The notes beneath the pieces were generated by a model. That model was not told the origin of the DNA, searched no databases, and saw only the letters and a program-made list of their open reading frames with translations. From positions 1-64,000 of the forward strand of contig CALVCU010000004.1 in the NCBI GenBank assembly GCA_944326135.1: a stretch of 64,000 nucleotides of DNA, read 5' to 3'. How positions within the stretch are numbered: the stretch's first letter is position 1; each line of letters begins with the position of its first letter. The translations under genes and the position numbers were made by a program. The stretch comes from an uncultured Ligilactobacillus sp. GTDB taxonomy: Bacteria > Bacillota > Bacilli > Lactobacillales > Lactobacillaceae. Positions 6,938 through 15,588 of the stretch are shown one piece after another.

Positions 6938-8224
6938 ATGAAGTTCATAAAAAAATTAGCAGTTGCAGTTACTACAGCAGCTACTGTTTTTGCAACAATT
7001 GCTGGGAGTGTTAATGCTACTGCAAACGCAGATAGTATTCCAACAAAAGTTACAAAGAAAACAACTATTACATTTTGGCATGGAATGTCAGGAAATCAAC
7101 AAAAGGCATTGGAAAAGTTAACAAAAGATTTTGAAAAAGAAAATCCTAATATTACTGTTAAACTTGAAAATCAAGGGCAATATAAAGATTTACAGTCTAA
7201 GATTACATCAACTTTGCAATCACCAAAGGATTTGCCAACAATTACTCAAGCATATCCTGGATGGCTATATACAGCAGCTCAAAATGATTTATTAGTTAAT
7301 TTAAAAACTTATATTAATAATTCAAAAATTGGTTGGGGCAGTGCTGCAAAAAGTGGAATTAAGTCTGATTTATTAGAAGGTGCACAAATTGATGGTAAAC
7401 AATATGGATTACCATTTAACAAATCAGTTGAAGTATTAGTTTACAATAAAACATTGTTAGATAAGTATGGTGTAAAAGTTCCAACTACAATGAAAGAATT
7501 GAAGGAAGCAGCAAAAACAATTTATGAAAAATCAGATCACAAAGTTGTTGGTGCTGGATTTGATTCATTATCAAATTACTACGTTTTAGGTATGAGAAAT
7601 GAAGGCGTAGATTTTACATCAAAGATTAATTTAACATCAAAGAAATCTAAGAAAGTAATTAATTACTACGCTGATGGAATTAAAGATGGATACTTCAAAA
7701 CAGCTGGTTCTAATGGATATTTATCAGGTGATTTTTCAAATCAAAAAGTAGCAATGTTTGTTGGTACAAGTGCAGGAGAAAGTTTTGTAAAGAAGGGTGT
7801 AAATAATAAGTTCGAATATGGGGTTGCACCTCGTCCAGGAAAATGGAATATGCAACAAGGAACAGATATTTACATGTTTAAAAATGCATCTAAAGAACAA
7901 AGAACAGCTGCATTTATGTATATGAAATTCTTAACAAGTAAGAAATCTCAATTATATTGGGCACAACAAACAGGTTATATTCCAGTTTCACAAAGTGTAA
8001 TTGACAGCAAAGAATATAAGGATAATAAAGATTCTAAAGTTCCAGCACAAGTTGAAGCTTCTACAAAGCATTTATACTCAGTTCCTGTAACAAAGAATTC
8101 AAATGCTGCATATCAAGAAATGAATACTATCATGCAAGATATTTTAAGCCATGCAAAAGATGGTAATGTAAATTCATTAATTAAAAAAGGTGAATCACAA
8201 TTTAAGAATGCATGGAATCAATAA
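6938..8224 (+). CDS. Extracellular solute-binding protein, UgpB-like, without lipobox
   Basis: The 428-residue substrate-capture protein of the importer. The mature N-terminus TITFWHGMSGNQQKAL, followed by FEKENPNITV, the QGQY element and GKQYGLPFNKSVEVLVYNK, parallels UgpB of the glycerol-3-phosphate/glycerophosphodiester system. The signal peptide (1-31) has the AxA site ANA-DS and contains no cysteine at all, so it cannot be lipid-anchored in the way Gram-positive binding proteins normally are. It might stay bound through charge, or be released. A strong AAGGAGG ribosome site suggests high expression. It is last in the operon and closed by a hairpin. Ligand assignment is by resemblance only. 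Confidence 0.87.
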   Translation: MKFIKKLAVAVTTAATVFATIAGSVNATANADSIPTKVTKKTTITFWHGMSGNQQKALEKLTKDFEKENPNITVKLENQGQYKDLQSKITSTLQSPKDLPTITQAYPGWLYTAAQNDLLVNLKTYINNSKIGWGSAAKSGIKSDLLEGAQIDGKQYGLPFNKSVEVLVYNKTLLDKYGVKVPTTMKELKEAAKTIYEKSDHKVVGAGFDSLSNYYVLGMRNEGVDFTSKINLTSKKSKKVINYYADGIKDGYFKTAGSNGYLSGDFSNQKVAMFVGTSAGESFVKKGVNNKFEYGVAPRPGKWNMQQGTDIYMFKNASKEQRTAAFMYMKFLTSKKSQLYWAQQTGYIPVSQSVIDSKEYKDNKDSKVPAQVEASTKHLYSVPVTKNSNAAYQEMNTIMQDILSHAKDGNVNSLIKKGESQFKNAWNQ

Positions 8225-8245
8225 TTAAATATTATTGTTTTTAAT

Positions 8246-8280
8246 AAAGACTATGGTAATGCCATAGTCTTTATTTTTAT
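8246..8280 (+). terminator. Hairpin terminator of the Ugp-type operon
   Basis: Arms AAAGACTATGG (8246-8256) and CCATAGTCTTT (8262-8272) are followed by a T-rich tail. Confidence 0.85.
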
Positions 8281-8284
8281 TGTT

Positions 8285-8313
8285 TTGCAAGTTTTATTAA
8301 ACCACGATAAAAT
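8285..8313 (+). promoter_or_regulatory. Promoter for the DUF3013-prmA-rsmE genes
   Basis: -35 TTGCAA (8285-8290), 17-base spacer, -10 TAAAAT (8308-8313), about 34 bases before the ATG at 8347. Confidence 0.45.
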
Positions 8314-8346
8314 ATTGACAAGAGAATATAAATTGAGGTATGGAAA

Positions 8347-8829
8347 ATGAAACAAAAATCTTTGATTGACTATTTGGATGAGAATTTAGATCAAATTGAT
8401 TTTGATGGAGCATTAGAATGGAAATGGAACAAAAAAAATCGGTCGTTTATATTAGGAATGGAATTTTATATTGAGAATAATAGTAATCGAGAAATTATAG
8501 ATTCAAACGATATGAAATCTGTAGAACCCATAATTGATTTTTATGATGAAATTTTATTATTTGATAAAACTAAGGAAATTAAATTTAATAAAGACGATTT
8601 TTTAGTTTGTCTACCCTTTAATGGAAAAAAAGGATGGACAAAAGGGGAGGCAGATGCTTTTTTAGATGTATTACAAGATACATTAGATAATGGTGAATCT
8701 GATTTAATGGACTTTATTAATGATGAAAAAATTGAAACATTCAATTTAAATTGGAATATGGATGAATTTAAAAAACAACTTGAAAAAAATAATGATGATA
8801 ATGAAATTCTACCATATCCTAAGTTTTAG
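8347..8829 (+). CDS. DUF3013 family protein
   Basis: A 160-residue acidic cytosolic protein with no membrane segment. Length, acidity, the early WKWNKKNRSF strand pattern and the position directly before prmA all match DUF3013, which sits there in many Lactobacillales. Function is not known. It ends 11 bases before prmA, so the two are co-transcribed and a link to ribosome methylation or the stringent-response genes downstream is possible but unproven. Confidence 0.7.
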   Translation: MKQKSLIDYLDENLDQIDFDGALEWKWNKKNRSFILGMEFYIENNSNREIIDSNDMKSVEPIIDFYDEILLFDKTKEIKFNKDDFLVCLPFNGKKGWTKGEADAFLDVLQDTLDNGESDLMDFINDEKIETFNLNWNMDEFKKQLEKNNDDNEILPYPKF

Positions 8830-8840
8830 GAGGAATATAA

Positions 8841-9728
8841 ATGGAATGGACTAAATTAGTTATTGAAACTTCAAACGAAGCGAGTGAAGCTGTAATAAAT
8901 ATTTTAATGGAAAATAATGCTGGTGGAGTACAAATTGATGATACTAATGGAGCAAATGATGTAGAAATAATTACATATTTCCCAGATAAAATTAATATAA
9001 TTGAAAAAATTCCTGAGTTAGAAGAAAAAATTAAATCATTATCAAAATACGGATTAAATCCAGGAAAAGCGGTTGTTAAGGTTAGTGATGTTGATGATGA
9101 ATCATGGAGAGATGTTTGGAAGAGGTATTATCATCCAATTAGAGTTACACGTTATTTGACAATTGTTCCTAGTTGGGAAGATTATGTTCCTGAGGATAAG
9201 TTAGAAAATGTCATTAGATTAGATCCAGGACGTGCATTTGGTACAGGTAAGCATCCAACAACTAGTTTAGCATTGTTAGCTTTAGAAAAGACCATTCGTG
9301 GAAATGAGTCAATAATAGATGTTGGTACTGGATCAGGTGTTTTAAGTATTGCAGCAAAATATTTAGGTGCTGGTAAAGTTGATGCTTATGATATTGATAA
9401 TGAGGCTATTAAAGCAACAAAAGAAAATTTAGCTTTAAATTTAGTTGCAAAAGATGTAAATGTTAAAGTTAATAATCTTTTAGATGGAATAAATGAAAAA
9501 AAAGACTTAATTGTTGCTAATATTTTAGCGGAAATCATAATACCATTAATTCCTCAAGCTAAAAACAATTTAGTGAAGGGTGGAAAATTCATAACATCAG
9601 GAATTATTTCCAATAAAAAAGATATTGTAATTAAAAATTTATTATCAAATGGCTTTATAATTGATGACATTTTAAATGAAAAAGATTGGTATTCAATTAT
9701 TGCACACGTTCCAATGGCAGGAGAATAA
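8841..9728 (+). CDS. prmA: Ribosomal protein L11 methyltransferase
   Basis: Uses S-adenosylmethionine to methylate ribosomal protein L11. The 295-residue length is normal. The N-terminal substrate-recognition domain begins MEWTKLVIETSNEASEAV. The Rossmann-fold part has LDPGRAFGTGKHPTT (130s), the SAM loop IDVGTGSGVLSIAA, and the family motif VANILAEIIIPL. The ribosome site AGGAGG lies immediately after the DUF3013 stop. It is followed three bases later by rsmE, as in most Firmicutes. Confidence 0.96.
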   Translation: MEWTKLVIETSNEASEAVINILMENNAGGVQIDDTNGANDVEIITYFPDKINIIEKIPELEEKIKSLSKYGLNPGKAVVKVSDVDDESWRDVWKRYYHPIRVTRYLTIVPSWEDYVPEDKLENVIRLDPGRAFGTGKHPTTSLALLALEKTIRGNESIIDVGTGSGVLSIAAKYLGAGKVDAYDIDNEAIKATKENLALNLVAKDVNVKVNNLLDGINEKKDLIVANILAEIIIPLIPQAKNNLVKGGKFITSGIISNKKDIVIKNLLSNGFIIDDILNEKDWYSIIAHVPMAGE

Positions 9729-9731
9729 TTT

Positions 9732-10496
9732 ATGCAACGATTTTTTACAACAAAAGAATTTTCAATTGAAGATAAAAATAAAAAGTTACTTTTACCAGAT
9801 GATATTTTTCATCATTTAGTTCATGTTTTAAGAATGAAAAAAGATGATTGCTTTGAACTTGTAACAACTAATGAAAATGGATTTATAGCAAAAATATTAG
9901 ATGTTGATAAGAAGAAGGGATATTTTGAAATTGTTTCAGAATTACATTGTAATTCTGAATTGCCTGTCGATGTGACAATTGCTTGTGGTGTATCCAAGGG
10001 AGATAAAGCAGAAGAAATTGTTAAGAAAGGCACACAACTTGGTGCTAATAACTTCATTTTTTTTAATAGTCAATATTCAGTTGCTAGATGGAATAATAAA
10101 AAACAAGTAAAAAAAATTCAACGACTTCAAACAATTGCACAAAATGCTGCCGAACAATCACATCGTATGCGTATACCTAATGTTAAATTTATTAGTGGAT
10201 TAACTGAATTGATCGAGATTAGTAAATCATGTAACTATTCTTTAGTAGCATATGAGGAATCAGCAAAAAATGGTGAGAAGAATGCTCTTTCTGATTTAGT
10301 AATTAAATTAAAAAAGCATGGATATTCTTCTATAATTTCATTTTTTGGCCCAGAAGGAGGTATTTCTCCTGAAGAAATTGAACAATTATGTAATAATAAT
10401 TTTATTTGTGCAGCATTAGGGCCACGCATTCTTCGTGCTGAAACTGCACCACTTTATTTTTTAAGCGCTCTTTCTTTTGGCTTAGAATTAGAGTAA
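9732..10496 (+). CDS. rsmE: 16S rRNA (uracil1498-N3)-methyltransferase
   Basis: A 254-residue SPOUT-fold enzyme that methylates U1498 of 16S rRNA. Visible are the N-terminal PUA-like part (HHLVHVLRMK), the central KGDKAEEIVKKGTQLG, AAEQSHRMRIP, and the C-terminal knot with FFGPEGGISPEEI and ALGPRILRAETAP, which binds SAM. It follows prmA after three bases. Confidence 0.96.
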   Translation: MQRFFTTKEFSIEDKNKKLLLPDDIFHHLVHVLRMKKDDCFELVTTNENGFIAKILDVDKKKGYFEIVSELHCNSELPVDVTIACGVSKGDKAEEIVKKGTQLGANNFIFFNSQYSVARWNNKKQVKKIQRLQTIAQNAAEQSHRMRIPNVKFISGLTELIEISKSCNYSLVAYEESAKNGEKNALSDLVIKLKKHGYSSIISFFGPEGGISPEEIEQLCNNNFICAALGPRILRAETAPLYFLSALSFGLELE

Positions 10497-10535
10497 TATA
10501 TATGTAAATATTTTATATTAAGAGGAATTAAATGA

Positions 10536-10856
10536 ATGAGTAAAAAAATAAATTTAATTAGAACACTGTGGTATATAGTGATTTCAGCAATTTTTGCATT
10601 GGTTATTCCAATGGTTTCTGAATTATTTACAATTGATGATGTTACGCAAATTGGTTTTATTGTATTTGGATTTGATATGATTTTTTCAGTTTTAGTTGGT
10701 TTGTATGCTGGAAAACATAAAGATTCATGGATTTTACTATTAATTTTTCCAGTTATGTTTTTTATTACAGCAAAAACATTCTTTATTAGTCCTTTAAAAT
10801 TTGTTGCATTTATTTTTTTAGCAGCTAGTTTATTAGCATATGGTATAAAAAGATAA
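10536..10856 (+). CDS. Small four-helix membrane protein of unknown function
   Basis: This encodes 106 residues with predicted membrane helices at about 9-28, 38-57, 63-81 and 84-103, and a short positive C-terminus (GIKR), pointing to an inside C-end. Spaced 39 bases after rsmE and 47 before relA, it is likely in the same transcription unit. I do not recognise a named family. Confidence 0.7.
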   Translation: MSKKINLIRTLWYIVISAIFALVIPMVSELFTIDDVTQIGFIVFGFDMIFSVLVGLYAGKHKDSWILLLIFPVMFFITAKTFFISPLKFVAFIFLAASLLAYGIKR

Positions 10857-10903
10857 TTAAAATGTCTGATTTATTTTTACTAGAATTAAGGTGAAGGAGA
10901 ATA

Positions 10904-13129
10904 ATGGAAAAAGAAACAATATGGAGTGCTGACGACGTAATAGAAATGTGCCAAAAATATATGAATAAAGAACATGTAAAGTTAGTGCAAAAGGCATGTG
11001 ATTTTGCAACTTATGTTCATAGTAAGCAATTCCGTCAGTCTGGTGAACCTTATATTATTCATCCAATTCAAGTAGCTGGAATTTTAGCTAATTTAAAAAT
11101 GGATCCTGAAACAGTTGCTGCTGGATTTTTACATGATGTAGTAGAAGATACTAATGTTACATTAGGTGATATTGGGGAATTGTTTAATCACGATGTTGAA
11201 GTAATTGTTGATGGTGTCACAAAATTAGGTAAAATTAGATACAAGTCTCATCAAGAACAACTTGCTGAAAATCATCGTAAATTATTACTTGCAATGGCAA
11301 AAGATTTACGTGTAATTATTGTTAAATTGGCAGATCGTTTACATAATATGAGAACTTTAGGACATTTAAGACCTGATAAGCAAAGAAGAATTGCAAATGA
11401 AACGTTAGAGATTTATGCTCCACTAGCAGATCGTTTAGGAATTAGTACAATAAAATGGGAATTAGAAGATATATCATTAAGATATTTGAATCCACAACAA
11501 TATTATAGAATTGTTCATTTAATGGACTCTAAAAGAACAGAACGAATTAAGTATATTAATGAAGCAATTGAAGATATAAAAGATGCGATTAAAGATCTTA
11601 ATATTGAATGTGAAATTTACGGTCGACCAAAGCATATTTATTCGATTTATAGGAAAATGCGTGACCAACATAAGCAATTTAGTCAGATTTATGACTTGTT
11701 AGCTGTTAGAGTAATTGTTAAATCAATTAAAGATTGTTATGCAGTTTTAGGTGCAATTCATACTAAATGGAAACCAATGCCAGGTAGATTCAAAGATTAT
11801 ATTGCAATGCCTAAAGCAAATATGTATCAGTCGTTACATACAACAATTATTGGACCAAAAGGAAAACCATTTGAGGTTCAAATAAGAACTGAAGAGATGC
11901 ATAGAGTTGCTGAATATGGTATTGCTGCACATTGGGCATATAAAGAAGGAAAAACTGATCCAGTTAAAGCTACGGTAACTGGAGATAAGCTGAATATCTT
12001 TAAAGAAATTATTGAACTTCAAAATGAATCAGTTAATGCAAAGGATTTTATGGACAGTGTTAAAGGTGATCTCTTTAGTGACCGAGTGTATGCATTTACT
12101 CCTAAGGGAGATGTTACAGAATTGCCTAAAGGCGCTGGACCACTTGATATGGCGTATGCAATTCATACTGAGATTGGAAATCATACAACTGGAGCAAAGG
12201 TAAATGGTAAAATTGTACCATTAAATTATCAAATTAAAAATGGCGATATTGTAGATATTTTAACTTCAACAAATTCTGTAGGACCTGGAAGAGATTGGTT
12301 AAAGTTAGTCCACACTAATAGGGCACGGAATAAAATTAGAAAATTTTTCAAAAAACGAGATCGAGAAGAAAATCTAGATAAGGGACGCGAAATTTTAGAT
12401 AATACTTTAACTGAAGAAGGATTTAATCCACATGATGTTTTAGTTGAAAAAAATATTAAACGAGTATTAACTAAAAAACAACTTCCTTCAATGGAAGAGT
12501 TATACGTTGGAATTGGTTTTGGAAGCATTCAACCACTAGGAATCGTAAATTTACTTACAAAAGATATTCGACAAAAGCGTGAAGACGAAGAACGAAAAAA
12601 ACAAGAAAAAGAATTATTAGAACATCATAAAAAAATTGAAAATGTAAAAAATGATCATGAAAAAATTCAAGAAAAGCAAAGTGATATTTTAATTGCTGGA
12701 ATTGATAATATGATGGTTCGATTAAGTCGATGTTGTAATCCTATTCCTGGAGATAAAATTGTTGGTTATATTACCAAAGGAAGAGGTGTCTCGATTCACC
12801 GTGTAGACTGTCCAAATGTTAATTCTGAGGAACAACATGGACAAAGATTAATTAATGTCTCCTGGAATACATTGCCAAGTGAGCAAAAATTATATGATGC
12901 AGAATTAAAAATTCAAGGATACAATCGAAGTGGCTTATTAAGTGACATATTACAAGTCATTAATAATACTACTAAGACATTAAAGTCTGTGAATGGAAAT
13001 GTTGATCATAATCAAATGACTACAGTTACAGTTGTCATTAGAATTCGTAACAAAGTTCATTTGCAACGCTTGATAGATAATGTAAAGCGTATTCCAGACG
13101 TTTATTTAGTAGAACGGCCAATTCATTAA
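10904..13129 (+). CDS. relA: Bifunctional (p)ppGpp synthetase/hydrolase, RelA/SpoT type
   Basis: Makes and degrades the alarmone (p)ppGpp in response to starvation. It has 741 residues with domains in the usual order. The HD hydrolase domain has intact HPIQVA and FLHDVVEDT (about residues 50-80). The synthetase domain contains GRPKHIYSIYRK, DLLAVRVIV and YQSLHTTI. A TGS domain follows (VYAFTPKGDVTELPKGA), then a helical region, a Cys-rich stretch (RLSRCCNPIPGD) and a C-terminal ACT domain. Both catalytic halves look functional. The start ATG follows GAAGGAG. Next to dtd, the common Firmicute arrangement. Confidence 0.97.
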   Translation: MEKETIWSADDVIEMCQKYMNKEHVKLVQKACDFATYVHSKQFRQSGEPYIIHPIQVAGILANLKMDPETVAAGFLHDVVEDTNVTLGDIGELFNHDVEVIVDGVTKLGKIRYKSHQEQLAENHRKLLLAMAKDLRVIIVKLADRLHNMRTLGHLRPDKQRRIANETLEIYAPLADRLGISTIKWELEDISLRYLNPQQYYRIVHLMDSKRTERIKYINEAIEDIKDAIKDLNIECEIYGRPKHIYSIYRKMRDQHKQFSQIYDLLAVRVIVKSIKDCYAVLGAIHTKWKPMPGRFKDYIAMPKANMYQSLHTTIIGPKGKPFEVQIRTEEMHRVAEYGIAAHWAYKEGKTDPVKATVTGDKLNIFKEIIELQNESVNAKDFMDSVKGDLFSDRVYAFTPKGDVTELPKGAGPLDMAYAIHTEIGNHTTGAKVNGKIVPLNYQIKNGDIVDILTSTNSVGPGRDWLKLVHTNRARNKIRKFFKKRDREENLDKGREILDNTLTEEGFNPHDVLVEKNIKRVLTKKQLPSMEELYVGIGFGSIQPLGIVNLLTKDIRQKREDEERKKQEKELLEHHKKIENVKNDHEKIQEKQSDILIAGIDNMMVRLSRCCNPIPGDKIVGYITKGRGVSIHRVDCPNVNSEEQHGQRLINVSWNTLPSEQKLYDAELKIQGYNRSGLLSDILQVINNTTKTLKSVNGNVDHNQMTTVTVVIRIRNKVHLQRLIDNVKRIPDVYLVERPIH

Positions 13130-13154
13130 TTATATTTAAAATGGAGGATATGTT

Positions 13155-13601
13155 ATGCGCGTTGTCTTACAAAGGGTAAAAAGTGCAAAAGTAGAAATTG
13201 ATAAGGAAATTGTCGGAGAGATTAATAAAGGTTTTTTATTATTAGTTGGTTTTGGAAAGAATGATAGTACTAAACAAATTGATTATTTGGCACGTAAAAT
13301 TGTAAATGCTAGGCTTTTTAATGATGAAAATGGTAAAATGAATTTGTCAATAAAAGAAATTGAGGGTAAAATTTTATCAGTTTCGCAATTTACTCTATAT
13401 GCTGCAACCAAAAAGGGAAATCGTCCAAATTTTATGTTGGCACAAGAACCGGAGATTGCGAAAGAAAACTATAGATATTTTAATAATAAATTACAATCTT
13501 TTGGAATCGAAGTTGAAACTGGAAAGTTTGGTGCAGATATGCAAGTAAGTTTGATAAATGATGGCCCAGTTACAATTATTTATGACACTGATGAAATTTA
13601 A
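13155..13601 (+). CDS. dtd: D-aminoacyl-tRNA deacylase
   Basis: Removes D-amino acids wrongly attached to tRNA. At 148 residues it has the full family length. It begins [15 protein letters not shown] and contains the two signature motifs: [15 protein letters not shown] with the catalytic-loop SQFT, and the cross-subunit NDGPVTI near the C-terminus. AUG follows GGAGGAT. It lies 25 bases after relA. Confidence 0.96.
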   Translation: MRVVLQRVKSAKVEIDKEIVGEINKGFLLLVGFGKNDSTKQIDYLARKIVNARLFNDENGKMNLSIKEIEGKILSVSQFTLYAATKKGNRPNFMLAQEPEIAKENYRYFNNKLQSFGIEVETGKFGADMQVSLINDGPVTIIYDTDEI

Positions 13602-13619
13602 TTGAAAAGAGTGAGAAAC

Positions 13620-14249
13620 GTGTATCGAGAATTTTTCTGGGATTTTGATGGTACTTTGTTTGATACTTATCCAGGTATGGTAAAAGCTTTTATAACTGTT
13701 TTTAAAGATGAAAATATCGATTTAGATGAAAGCGCAGTTTATAAAAGAATGCGCCAAACATCATTAGGACAAACCTTTAAATACTACTGTGATCAAAATG
13801 GACTTCAAGATCCAAAAAAAATGCGTGAGTTATACAACCCAGTTGAGGAAAAACTAGAGGAAAATATGCATCCATTTGTTGGAGTCAAAGATGTTCTAGA
13901 AAGAGTCGTAGACGAAGGTGGTCACAATTATTTGATGACTCACAGAAATCAAAGTTCTTTAGAAATGCTTGACGGATTTGATTTGAAAAAATATTTCAAA
14001 GATGCAGTTACAGCTGAAAAATCATTTCCAAGAAAACCAAATCCTGCTTCATTAAATTCATTAGTAGAAAAATATGAATTGAATCCTGAAAATTGTGTAA
14101 TGGTTGGTGATCGTGTTTTGGACATCGAAGCTGCACATAATGCAAAAATGTCAGGGATTTTATTTGATCCTGATGATTTAATTGTAGAACCTGTGGAACC
14201 AGAACACCGTATTCATCAAATTAGCGATATTATAAAATGGATTGATTAA
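13620..14249 (+). CDS. HAD-superfamily hydrolase, phosphoglycolate-phosphatase-like
   Basis: Predicted cytosolic phosphatase of 209 residues. HAD motif I is FWDFDGTLFD, motif II the Thr in YLMTHRN, motif III the Lys in RKPNP, and motif IV VGDRVLDIEAAHNA. A helical cap lies between I and II (HAD-IA layout). I prefer the GTG at 13620 so that the protein begins just before the first strand, behind AAGAGTGAG; the TTG at 13602 would touch the dtd stop and add six residues. Substrate unknown. It closes the relA-dtd operon. Confidence 0.88.
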   Translation: MYREFFWDFDGTLFDTYPGMVKAFITVFKDENIDLDESAVYKRMRQTSLGQTFKYYCDQNGLQDPKKMRELYNPVEEKLEENMHPFVGVKDVLERVVDEGGHNYLMTHRNQSSLEMLDGFDLKKYFKDAVTAEKSFPRKPNPASLNSLVEKYELNPENCVMVGDRVLDIEAAHNAKMSGILFDPDDLIVEPVEPEHRIHQISDIIKWID

Positions 14250-14251
14250 TA

Positions 14252-14287
14252 AAAAAAGCACAACAATCAAATTGTTGTGCTTTTTTA
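14252..14287. terminator. Bidirectional hairpin terminator
   Basis: AAAAAAGCACAACAAT, a CAA loop and the exact complement, with T/A runs on both sides. It ends the relA operon and the converging amidase gene. Confidence 0.9.
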
Positions 14288-14291
14288 TTTA

Positions 14292-15170
14292 CTATGAATT
14301 GTTTGATATTACTGTATTCTCATCTTTGCCTTCAAAGAATAATTTCAATCCTTTGACAACATCACTTGTAACTTGATTTTGATAATTACTATCTGTAATC
14401 ATACTAAAGTCTCTTGCTGAATTAATATAGCCACTTTCTAATAAAACAGCAGGTCGAGTATTATCTCTTAATACTAGGAAATTTCCAAAATCTACTCCTC
14501 GATTATCAATTCCGAGAGAAGTTAATTGACTATTAATATCATTTGCTAATCTAAGTGAACCATTATCTTTATGATAATAATATGTTGTAAATCCAGTTGC
14601 AGTATTATTTTGCGGTGAAGAATCAAAATGAAAACTAATAAAAGCATCAGCATGTACTTGTTCAGCTAGTAAAGGACGTTTGCTTAAACTTACTGTTTCA
14701 TTTGAACTTCGAGTCATATAAACTCGAGCACCTTCTTTACGCAATTTTTCTGCTAATTGTTTTGCATATTTAAGGGTATATGTTTTCTCTTGTTTTCCTT
14801 GGATAGAGAGAGCTCCAGAGTCTTCACCACCATGCCCTGCATCAATAACAATTGTGGCTTCTGAGATTGAATTGATTGGAACTTTATAATCAGAACTTAT
14901 CATCCATGATCCCATCCATCCATATTTATTTTTATCAGTTTTTACATAAACCCAATTATATTTATGTTTTAAAACCTTTACACGGCTATTTTTCTGTATA
15001 GAGCATTCTTTTTTTGCACTAATTTCAGGTTTTTCGTATAAAGCAGCATTTTCAGTTTCAATTGGAACTTGTTCAAAATATGTATAAGTTCTAAAACCTA
15101 ATACAGCAATAAATAATAACAATATTAACCATAAATAAGAAGAACTATTTTCGTTTTCGCTTTCTTGCAT
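14292..15170 (-). CDS. N-acetylmuramoyl-L-alanine amidase with SH3b domain
   Basis: A cell-wall hydrolase that cuts the bond between muramic acid and the peptide stem. It has 292 residues. An N-terminal membrane segment (YLWLILLLFIAVLGFRTY) acts as anchor or uncleaved signal. A bacterial SH3 domain follows (ENAALYEKPEIS to YGWMGSWMI). The C-terminal amidase_3 domain carries zinc ligands in VIDAGHGGEDSG, the Glu of KQEKTY, the His of SFHFDSS and the catalytic Glu of LLESGYI. The start at 15170 has GGAG seven bases upstream; an upstream ATG at 15203 does not have a good site. It has its own transcription unit divergent from hisS. Confidence 0.93.
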   Translation of the reverse strand: MQESENENSSSYLWLILLLFIAVLGFRTYTYFEQVPIETENAALYEKPEISAKKECSIQKNSRVKVLKHKYNWVYVKTDKNKYGWMGSWMISSDYKVPINSISEATIVIDAGHGGEDSGALSIQGKQEKTYTLKYAKQLAEKLRKEGARVYMTRSSNETVSLSKRPLLAEQVHADAFISFHFDSSPQNNTATGFTTYYYHKDNGSLRLANDINSQLTSLGIDNRGVDFGNFLVLRDNTRPAVLLESGYINSARDFSMITDSNYQNQVTSDVVKGLKLFFEGKDENTVISNNS

Positions 15171-15301
15171 AATCAATCTCCAAAGTTTATAAATTAACTT
15201 CATATTAGCAAATTTTTTTAAAAGCGTGCAACTGTATTCATGATTATAATAATTTTTTAGAATTTTTTTCAGATTAAATTTATAATTAGTGCTAATTAAA
15301 C

Positions 15302-15330
15302 TTGACTAAATTTTTAATCCTTTGTAAACT
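15302..15330 (+). promoter_or_regulatory. Promoter of the hisS-aspS T-box operon
   Basis: -35 TTGACT (15302-15307), 17-base spacer, -10 TAAACT (15325-15330), about 20 bases before the start of the T-box stem I. Confidence 0.6.
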
Positions 15331-15348
15331 TTAGCTAGTTAAATAAAT

Positions 15349-15555
15349 CCGATGAGAAAGACTAGTAATTCGAAAAAAATTTTTAAGAGAGTAAGAGGTT
15401 GGTGGAATCTTACAATTTTTTAGAATGAAGACACTTTTGAGGTGTACATTAGTACCGTGAGGAGCGTTATTCCTAAGCAATAAGTTAAGGTGGTACCGTG
15501 CACACTAAGTGCGCCCTTGAATTGGAAAAAATATTCCAATCAAGGGCGTTTTATA
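15349..15555 (+). promoter_or_regulatory. T-box riboswitch controlling hisS-aspS
   Basis: A tRNA-sensing leader that reads through when the cognate tRNA is uncharged. Stem I begins near GATGAGAAAGACTAGTA (15351-15367). The distal GGTTGGTGGAAT lies at about 15398-15409. The specifier region GAAGACAC (15427-15434) contains GAC (Asp, 15430-15432) overlapping CAC (His, 15432-15434). The T-box sequence AAGGTGGTACCGTG (15487-15500) has UGGU for the tRNA acceptor end. The competing terminator is the hairpin of 15511-15555. This type of leader is standard for aminoacyl-tRNA synthetase genes in Firmicutes. Confidence 0.93.
15511..15555 (+). terminator. T-box regulated terminator
   Basis: CGCCCTTGA/ATTGG pairs with CCAAT/CAAGGGCG (15512-15548) and is followed by a T-run. 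The 5' arm can alternatively pair within the antiterminator with the T-box. Confidence 0.9.
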
Positions 15556-15588
15556 TTTAACTATAAAATATAGAAGGGAATTGAAATT

